Source: Macrostomum hystrix (taxonomy: Eukaryota; Platyhelminthes; Macrostomidae). Taken from it: a stretch of 64,000 nt of DNA. A model generated the notes under the pieces. The model worked only from the letters and a program-made list of their open reading frames with translations, did not search any database and was not told the origin of the DNA. The translations under genes and the position numbers were made by a program. Below, in pieces: positions 56,146 to 64,000 of this stretch (its first letter is position 1; each line of letters begins with the position of its first letter). The stretch covers positions 372,001 through 436,000 of the forward strand of contig CATNEN010000006.1 of NCBI GenBank assembly GCA_950097015.1, given 5' to 3'.

Positions 56146-58445
56146 AGAATGCTTCACTGATCCGATAGGGATTTTAGAATCAATCACCGATCAGATAGGG
56201 ATTTTAGAATCAATCACCGATCAGATAGGGATTTTAGAATCAATCACCGATCAGATAGGGATTTTAGAATCAATCACTGATCAGATAGGGACTTTAGACT
56301 GAATCACCGATCAGATAGGGATTTTAGACTGAATCACCGATCAGAATGGGATTTTAGACTGAATCACCGATCAGATAGGGATTTTAGAATCAATCACTGA
56401 TCAGATAGGGATTTTAGAATCAATCACTGATCTGATAGGGATTTTAGACTGAATCACTGATCTGATAGGGATTTTAGAATCAATCACCGATCAGAAAGGG
56501 ATTTTAGAATCAATCACCGATCAGATAGGGATTTTAGACTGAATCACAGATCCGATAGGGATTTTAGAATCAATCACCGATCAGATAGGGATTTTAGACT
56601 GAATCACAGATCCGATAGGGATTTTAGAATCAATCACCGATCAGATAGGGATTTTAGACTGAATCACAGATCCGATAGGGATTTTAGAATCAATCACCGA
56701 TCAGATAGGGATTTTAGACTGAATCACAGATCCGATAGGGATTTTAGAATCAATCACTGATCAGATAGGGATTTTAGACTGAATCACAGATCCGATAGGG
56801 ATTTTAGAATCAATCACCGATCAGATAGGGATTTTAGACTGAATCACAGATCCGATAGGGATTTTAGAATCAATCACCGATCAGATAGGGATTTTAGACT
56901 GAATCACAGATCCGATAGGGATTTTAGAATCAATCACCGATCAGATAGGGATTTTAGACTGAATCACAGATCCGATAGGGATTTTAGAATCAATCACTGA
57001 TCAGATAGGGATTTTAGACTGAATCACAGATCCGATAGGGATTTTAGAATCAATCACCGATCAGATAGGGATTTTAGACTGAATCACAGATCCGATAGGG
57101 ATTTTAGAATCAATCACCGATCAGATAGGGATTTTAGAATCAATCACCGATCAGATAGGGATTTTAGAATCAATCACCGATCAGATAGGGACTTTAGACT
57201 GAATCACCGATCAGATAGGGATTTTAGACTGAATCACCGATCAGAATGGGATTTTAGACTGAATCACCGATCAGATAGGGATTTTAGAATCAATCACTGA
57301 TCAGATAGGGATTTTAGAATCAATCACTGATCTGATAGGGACTTTAGAATCAATCACTGATCAGATAGGGATTTTAGAATCAATCACCGATCAGATAGGG
57401 ACTTTAGACTGAATCACCGATCAGATAGGGATTTTAGACTGAATCACCGATCAGAATGGGATTTTAGACTGAATCACCGATCAGATAGGGATTTTAGAAT
57501 CAATCACTGATCAGATAGGGATTTTAGAATCAATCACTGATCTGATAGGGATTTTAGACTGAATCACTGATCTGATAGGGATTTTAGAATCAATCACCGA
57601 TCAGATAGGGATTTTAGAATCAATCACCGATCAGATAGGGATTTTAGACTGAATCACAGATCCGATAGGGATTTTAGAATCAATCACCGATCAGATAGGG
57701 ATTTTAGACTGAATCACAGATCCGATAGGGATTTTAGAATCAATCACCGATCAGATAGGGATTTTAGACTGAATCACAGATCCGATAGGGATTTTAGAAT
57801 CAATCACTGATCAGATAGGGACTTTAGACTGAATCACCGATCAGATAGGGATTTTAGACTGAATCACCGATCAGAATGGGATTTTAGACTGAATCACAGA
57901 TCCGATAGGGATTTTAGAATCAATCACCGATCAGATAGGGATTTTAGACTGAATCACAGATCCGATAGGGATTTTAGAATCAATCACCGATCAGATAGGG
58001 ATTTTAGACTGAATCACAGATCCGATAGGGATTTTAGAATCAATCACCGATCAGATAGGGATTTTAGACTGAATCACAGATCCGATAGGGATTTTAGAAT
58101 CAATCACCGATCAGATAGGGATTTTGGACTGAATCACCGATCCGATAGGGATTTTAGACTAAATCACTGATCTGATAGGGATTTTAGAATCAATCACCGA
58201 TCAGATAGGGATTTTGGACTGAATCACCGATCCGATAGGGATTTTAGACTGAATCACTGATCCGATAGGGATTTTAGACTGAATCACCGATCAGATAGGG
58301 ATTTTAGACTGAATCACTGATCCGATAGGGATTTTAGACTGAATCACTGATCCGATAGGGATTTTAGACTGAATCACAGATCCGATTGGGATTTTAGAAT
58401 GGAACCATCCTCATATTGGGATTTTAGAATAAGACCATCATCAGA
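56146..58445. repeat. 30-bp satellite with 60-bp dimers
   Basis: Unit GGGATTTTAGAATCAATCAC plus CGATCAGATA. It alternates with a GGGATTTTAGACTGAATCAC plus AGATCCGATA form to give 60-bp dimers over much of the array. About 76 units; the last few decay. Confidence 0.95.
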
Positions 58446-59756
58446 ATGGGATTTAAATGGGAAAAATCTTGTCGCTTTTCTATTTAGAGTAACAAGCGAA
58501 CGAAGTTGCAATTTATGAAGTGATCCGGCCCGCAGTTTGGAGAGATTGAGATTCAGAAAAATCTGCCAGGAACTCTAGCTCCAGTCTAAAATTTAACAGT
58601 TTTTTTTTCCTGATGCTTTCATATCTCCCTCACCTCAAGTTGTAAATCACAATTTAGATTTCTGTCGATCTCCCCATAATAGTGTAGGCTTATGTGCGTG
58701 CGCCTTGGTGCACTTAGATTTATGAAATTTTAAGCATTTTCTTCTTCATAAAAATAGCATCGCGGCACTGCTATAGATGGTAACTATCCGCAATGAGTAG
58801 GCTTAGTTGGGCCGTGGGTTCAACTGATCTGCTTAAACCCAGCCGACCAACCCACTACCAGCATATTGCTGGTTATGTGACACTATCAAACGAATTGCCT
58901 AGAAACCAGCGAGAGCCGGATAAGCCAGAGAGCTCGAAATGCTCTTAAAACTTAAAACTTGGAAAACTTTGCAGCAAAGGAACAAAATTAGAGTTGCAGT
59001 TTTTTACTCAAACAATCCGATTTTTTACTTTCTTTGCTAAAGTGAGACCTAAACTCATTAAAAACAAAACTATTTCTGAGACTGCAGTAGAAAATACGGA
59101 CAGAAAATGCTTGTATAAGGCAAAAATAGCGTCGTTATAAATTTATTTCATATTTAAAAGCTAGAACAAGCCAGTATAAAAGTAGAAAGATAACGGGGTA
59201 TTTACGAAAATACCATTTTTCCTATATCGTCTAAAATATTCAACTAATGGCCGGCTTTGAAAGTTAGTTCATCGTACTCGTAAAGGACGAAAAATCGTGA
59301 TCCATTTGATTAACTTTCACTTTTACGAAATCGGTCATTCAGTTTCGGAGCTATCGTGAAGTTGGCAGTGGGTATTTGAAATAGCCCGTGGTCTCTCTAC
59401 TGTTAAACATATTGAATGCATTGAGAAAAATAGCTTACTAGATGATTCAGGCGAAAATATAATATTTTTAAGTTTGCTTACATACTACTGCAATGGTATA
59501 ATGCGCTGATATATGACATTTGGTGTTTTGTTTAAAAAAACTATGGATTAAGACGTTAAAGAACATTGCTTAAAGCATTAAGCGTCACTGGCCAAGAAAG
59601 AAATCACAATAATCAAGCAGCAGTTCAGATTTCGTGGCGCGAATAGAAGGAAAGGACACAATAGTTGGGAAGGCCTAGAAGGGTATCAGAACCCGCAGTG
59701 ATCCCACGGGCGAAGGCCAGGAACGGGGGGATTACATAAGGGGTTGGCTACTGAAA
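58446..59756. other. Spacer and 3' flank of the Tudor gene
   Basis: Minus-strand AATAAA at 59147-59142 is a possible distal polyadenylation signal. No other feature. Confidence 0.35.
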
Positions 59757-60319
59757 TCAGGAGTCTTTAGAAGACCTGGCCAGGCCGCGCGATACAAGCA
59801 GTTCTGAGCACCACACACTGGCAAGATGAGCTCGCTGGGCTGCGCGCATCATGCGAAAATCGACGTGCCTAGACAAACTGTGCAGATCGCTGTCTGCGGC
59901 ATTGGCGCATTCGTTTGACAGCGCCGGCTTCGCAACGACTTCAAGAACGGCGCCACCGAAAGCGTCGGCTATGCATCCGAGAGCGGCCTTGGTCCAGATG
60001 TCATCGGCTACAGTGTGAGCCAGGCAGACTGGCAGGGCTAGGCCGGGCAGCGAATCGAAGTCCACGCCGTCGACTTTGTCGTCGTCGCCTGTGCCTGAAG
60101 CGCCGATTAAAGCTGTCATGTTGAACACGGCGAAGCGCGACTGGCCGATAACAATCTTAATAGCTTCACCCCGATCCGGCAGATAAATTGTTTGAGTCTG
60201 GCCTTCACCAGCGCCGGCGCAGACACCGCGAAGCATTCGCCCGGAGGAGTTTGACTTTAGCAGCAGAGAGGCGCCCAGTTTCGGCGGCTGAGTCAGCTGC
60301 CAGCTTGGCTGCAGTCGCA
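59757..60319 (-). CDS. Tudor gene terminal exon
   Basis: Acceptor CCTGTCTAAAG, phase 1. It completes the second Tudor-like unit (RLQPSWQLTQPPKLGASLLL) and ends LARSSKDS with TGA at 59759-59757. Confidence 0.7.
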
Positions 60320-63300
60320 CTTTAGACAGGCAATCTAAAGTGCAGATAACAAACCGACACGTTCAAATAATAATAATACGGCTCGAAATTTCAGGAGGGC
60401 TATGGGGAATGGCACATCTCTAGACCCGCATCCAACGAGTTGGAAATTCTGCCCATTCGGCCGACTCCTGAGCACACACGCGCACATACTCTACGCAGGC
60501 ACACGCTCACACAGGCGTGTACATCTGCCCTGACTTTCTTACCGTCAGGCAGTGTAAACTTCACTGTGCCTTTTAGGCTGGCTCTCAAATTGCACGAGAA
60601 GCCCCCAAGCCTTCTCTCCGCGGATGCGCCCCAAATTAATGTGGCCTGGCCGCGGAATCGAGCTCAGGGACCTTGGTGCGAGAGGCAAACGCGTTAACTG
60701 CTTTTTGTTGTGCATCTTCTGAAACAAGAATCAATTCGCCAGCACTTCAGATCGTCGAGATATTCAATGCTTCTGGCAAAGGTAAGATTTTTCCCAAAAG
60801 CGCTAGTGTATTTCACACAACCCTATACACAAATTAACACTGCGCCTCAGTGCGTCCTTGCCAGGCCTTCAAAATTTATTAGCATGTCACCCGAATGTGC
60901 TTGCATCATCTCCGTCTTCGGTGGTGACCTACATTAATCTATACGGACTGCTGGACCTTTAAGGGCTACAACAGGTGGAAATATATCCATATGGACACTC
61001 TGACGCCAAAAATTTATCCGATTTCACTGATTAATCCTAAATATTAGGCGCAGCTCAACCACAGGACAAAATCGCCTAGTCTGTCAACCAATCAGTCACC
61101 ACCCAAGGCTGTTAGCATTCAAGCGCTGTCAAAAAAATCTCAGGGCCCTTCTTGGCATAAAAAACGGACGGCAAAATGGCTTGGTAGTCCTATTGTTACG
61201 AAATCCTGTATGATTTGTTTCTACTCGGAGAAGATCTCCTGAAGAATGGAAGAAGACTGTTTGAAGAATTTTGAACGACTTTATAAGAAAGAAAGACTTT
61301 AGAAGAAACGACTTTATACGCACCGTCCAACTGGCGAATCAGGCTGTTTCCAGCTGGCCCAATGTCCACCAGGTGCAGCAGGCGCCGTTTAGAATCAACA
61401 CCGGCTAACTGGCCAACAAAGGCGCCGTTAAGACAAGCCAGGCGTTTGGCTTGACCAGTAATTTGTAGCAGCTCAGATGTAGTCAAAACACTTGGCGCAG
61501 GAACGATTGCTGAATGTGTCTTAATCTTCGATGCAGGTGTTTTAATCTCCTGAGCAGGTGCTTTAACCTCCTGAGCAGGTGCCTTAACCTCCTGAGCAGG
61601 TGCTTTAATCTCCTGAGCAGGTGCTTTAATCTCCTGAGCAGGTGCTTTAACCTCCTGAGCAGGTGCTTTAACCTCCTGAGCAGGTGCTTTAACATCCTGA
61701 GCAGGTGCTTTAATCTCCTGAGCAGGTACTTTAACCTCCTGAGCAGGTGCTTTAACCTCCTGAGCAGGTGCTTTAACCTCCTGAGCAGGTGCTTTAACCT
61801 CCTGAGCAGGTGCTTTAACATCCTGAGCAGGTGCTTTAACATCCTGAGAAGGTGCTTTAACCTCCTGAGAAGGTTCTTTAACATCCTGAGAAGGTGCTTT
61901 AACCTCCTGAGAAGGTGCTTTAACATCCTGAGCAGGTGCTTTAATCTCCTGAGCAGGTACTTTAACCTCCTGAGCAGGTGCTTTAACCTCCTGAGCAGGT
62001 GCTTTAACCTCCTGAGCAGGTGCTTTAACATCCTGAGCAGGTGCTTTAACATCCTGAGAAGGTTCTTTAACATCCTGAGAAGGTGCTTTAACCTCCTGAG
62101 AAGGTTCTTTAACATCCTGAGAAGGTGCTTTAACCTCCTGAGAAGGTGCTTTAACCTCAGGCTCAGGTGCCGTGATCCCAGGTGACTGCTTTTTATTTAC
62201 TGACAAGGGCAGGTGGGCTTGGTCCGGCTTGTCGAATTCCAGAACATCAACGGGAGACAGCATGAATCCGTTGCTCAGTCGGCTTCGGCCGCAGCGTCGA
62301 ATAGTCAGCTGACCGTCGTGCCACTCGGCTACCCGACGCAGCTTGTCGGTGGCCTCGGCCACGTCTGGATTCGAAGCTTGCAGATTGCGGAATGAAACCT
62401 GGCATGTGAATTAACAAGGACAATTAATATTCACCAGACGCAACTGAGTGTCACATAAACCTAAAAGCCTCACCTAAACCCATCTACCTAAAAGCAGCAC
62501 CTAAACCCATCTACCTAAAAGCCGCACCTAAAAGCATTACCTAAAAGCAGCACCTAAACCTATCTATCTAAAAGTCGCACCTAAACCTATCTACCTAAAA
62601 GCCGCACCTAAACCATCTACCTAAAAGCAGCACCTGAACCCATCTATCTAAAAGTCGCACCTAAACCATCTACCTAAAAGCAGCACCTAAACCCATCTAT
62701 CTAAAAGTCGCACCTAAACCTATCTACCTAAAAGCAGCACCTAAACCATCTACCTAAAAGCAGCACCTAAAGCCATCTGCCTGAAAGCCAGAACCTATAC
62801 CAGAACCTCCCTAAAAACCCACAACGGCAAACTGATGTACCAGCAGTGCTCGGCAAGGCGCCGTGGCTAGTCTGGCAGGCAGAGAGCGCAGTGTGGCGGC
62901 CTCCACATTGTGTCGCACAACTCCAATGTCAACTAGAAATGCTACAAACAAATTCACGCCCTTCTGCTCAAGCAGCTGGACACGGTAGGCCCTAAGGCCG
63001 GCGTCGTTAATTTCAAAGCCGGCGAGTAGGCCGACGCTGGGCGCGACGCAAGCGCGCAAAGCCGACGGGGGCACAGCGGAGGCGGGGTCAGCCAGCCAGG
63101 CGTCCATTTCAGCCTGTCGCTTAGCCAGTTCATCGGAGTCATCAGGCAGCACGCTGACCCAGAACCCAGCGGCGCTGTCTAATTCAGCGTACACTCGAAC
63201 GCGCACGGTGGAGGCCTGGTCCAGTTTCATGAAGTTAAGCCGGCTAAACGGTCGACTAGCTGGCGATTTTTTATTCAACGGAGCGCCATTAATTAACTGT

Positions 63301-63376
63301 GGCGGAATTAGAGCAGGAATTGAAACATCATGTTGAGACTGCTCAGACGGATAATGCTCGGCGCCTTGAGTCGCTT
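59757..63376 (-). CDS. Tudor-domain protein with heptad-repeat linker, 5'-partial
   Basis: Three exons (62823-63376, 61324-62398, 59757-60319) give about 729 residues to the stop; upstream exons lie past the right edge. Tudor domains bind methylated Arg or Lys ligands, often on PIWI proteins in germ granules. The first exon has a Tudor-like core (LRAYRVQLLEQKG, FVAFLVDIGVVRHNV, LRSLPARL). After the repeats comes a second (GAFVGQLAGVD, LLHLVDIGPAGNS), and the last exon ends WCSELLVSRGLAR, a typical end of an extended Tudor unit. Both cores read LVDIG where canonical domains have an aromatic (VDYGN), so methyl-ligand binding is doubtful. Between them lie about 30 heptads of KAPAQEV / KAPSQDV type. 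The family is clear at fold level; the orthologue is not. Confidence 0.7.
60365..60708 (-). repeat. SINE-A copy in Tudor intron
   Basis: Minus-strand B box GCTCGATTCC, body and AT-rich ATTATTATT tail; the head near 60700 is decayed. The remainder of the intron to 61323 shows nothing. Confidence 0.75.
61324..62398 (-). CDS. Tudor gene exon with KAPAQEV heptads
   Basis: Acceptor ACATGCCAG, then VSFRNLQASNPDVAEATDKL. The 21-bp heptad array follows (about 61545-62150), then the second Tudor-like core. Donor GGACG|GTGCGT, phase 1. The plus-strand frame across the array is a shadow. Confidence 0.7.
62455..62790. repeat. Minisatellite in Tudor intron
   Basis: Units of about 27 bp: CACCTAAACCCATCTACCTA then AAAGCAG or AAAGTCG. 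It ends about 30 bp from the preceding exon. Confidence 0.9.
62823..63376 (-). CDS. Tudor gene exon (first in window)
   Basis: Acceptor AAAATTTTAG at 63377; an open frame follows at once (ATQGAEHYPSEQSQHD). The 3' end is ambiguous: GCCGTT|GTGGGT (62823) or CTGCTG|GTACAT (62841). Both are phase 0 and fit the next exon. Confidence 0.65.
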
Positions 63377-63477
63377 CTAAAATTTTAATTATTGTATGTT
63401 AAAATATACAGATTCTTACTGACATTTGTTTGTAACTATTTTTAAATCATACATGTTTGATGTGCTTTTTCGAATGA

Positions 63478-63548
63478 GACCTTTGCCGACTGATTAGAGC
63501 TTCGGTTTCATATCCGAGAGGTCTGGAGTTCGAATCTAGGCCTAAAGT
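63478..63548 (+). repeat. tRNA-like SINE head
   Basis: TGATTAGAGCTTCGG and GGAGTTCGAATC (B box) resemble the head of the SINE-B copy at 33095-33240. A true tRNA is not supported, since no matched acceptor stem is evident. Confidence 0.45.
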
Positions 63549-63550
63549 AA

Positions 63551-63923
63551 TAATATAATAATAATAATTCCAGAAGAGCTGCGGGAAATGGCACATCATT
63601 TGGTGACACTAGACCCGCAGCCAGCGAGGGGCATTCTGCCAGTTTCACTGACCCCTGAGCACACACGCACACAGATACTATACGCAGGCAGTACAGGTAT
63701 GTACATCTGCCCCGACTCTCATTGTCAGGCAGTGTACGCTTTCACTGTGCTGTGCCTTGGAGGTTGGTCGTCATAGATATAAATTGCACAACAAGCCGTT
63801 AAACCTTCTCTCCGAGGCTGCGTCCTAAATGAATGTGGCATCGACGCGGAATCGAACTTCTGGACCTTGGCGCGAGAAGCGAGCGAGTTAGACCGCTCTG
63901 CCACTTCGGCAATCACCCCCCTG
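63551..63923 (-). repeat. SINE-A full-length copy with target duplication
   Basis: A box TGGCAGAGCGG (63903-63893), B box GTTCGATTCC (63857-63848) and an ATTATT tail on the left. A 12-bp flanking duplication GGCCTAAAGTAA / GGCCTAAAATAA lies at 63539-63550 and 63924-63935. Confidence 0.85.
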
Positions 63924-64000
63924 GGCCTAAAATAAACTATTTCTGTTATTGAGGAAGAAGCCTAATTGAATTCCATGTTACTCTTTCTGTTTTACTGAAA

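Noticed and set aside
56146-58445. Telomere-like repeat (TAGGGATTTTAG)
   Set aside because: The unit is 30 bp and lacks TTAGGG tandem structure.
63478-63548. Functional tRNA gene
   Set aside because: The B box is good but no matched acceptor stem or clear anticodon arm is seen; it resembles a SINE head.

Overview
This is animal nuclear DNA, not bacterial. Genes are split by GT-AG introns, metazoan protein families are present, and tRNA-derived SINEs, a mariner transposon and hAT-type MITEs occur. About 21 kb (roughly a third) is non-coding tandem arrays. Family content (MAP1/futsch, TTC24-like, Tudor, LDB/Chip, an RWamide prohormone) fits a bilaterian invertebrate. A spiralian such as a flatworm is my best guess, at low confidence. 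All exon boundaries were worked out by hand from reading phase, splice signals and family knowledge, with no transcript support.

Layout. 107-421 (-): N-terminal exon of an LDB1/Chip-like cofactor, running off the left edge. 4778-21130 (+): a MAP1/futsch gene in five coding exons whose phases all agree (2568 residues). Its 7.2 kb second intron holds four DNA arrays, and its giant fourth exon holds two families of acidic heptad repeats. 21131-25525: AT-rich spacer with two arrays. 25526-41443 (-): a TTC24-like TPR gene in 13 coding exons (1019 residues, every junction phase-consistent), with most introns filled by private minisatellites, SINEs or a MITE. 45075-45644 (+): a two-exon neuropeptide precursor with seven FRWamide copies. 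46.2-49.0 kb: a 20-bp satellite with higher-order structure. 50182-51048: a hAT MITE carrying a minisatellite. 51434-53187: an intact mariner with 201-bp inverted repeats. 56.1-58.4 kb: a 30-bp satellite. 59757-63376 (-): the 3' part of a Tudor-domain gene with a KAPAQEV-type heptad-repeat region.

The genes share no obvious pathway. MAP1 (cytoskeleton) and the RWamide prohormone are neuronal in type, LDB is a transcription cofactor, and Tudor proteins commonly act in germline RNP. What unites the window is tandem duplication at every scale: in introns, in spacers, inside transposons, and inside the coding parts of MAP1 (21 bp), the Tudor gene (21 bp), the neuropeptide (30 bp) and the TTC24-like gene (CAG).
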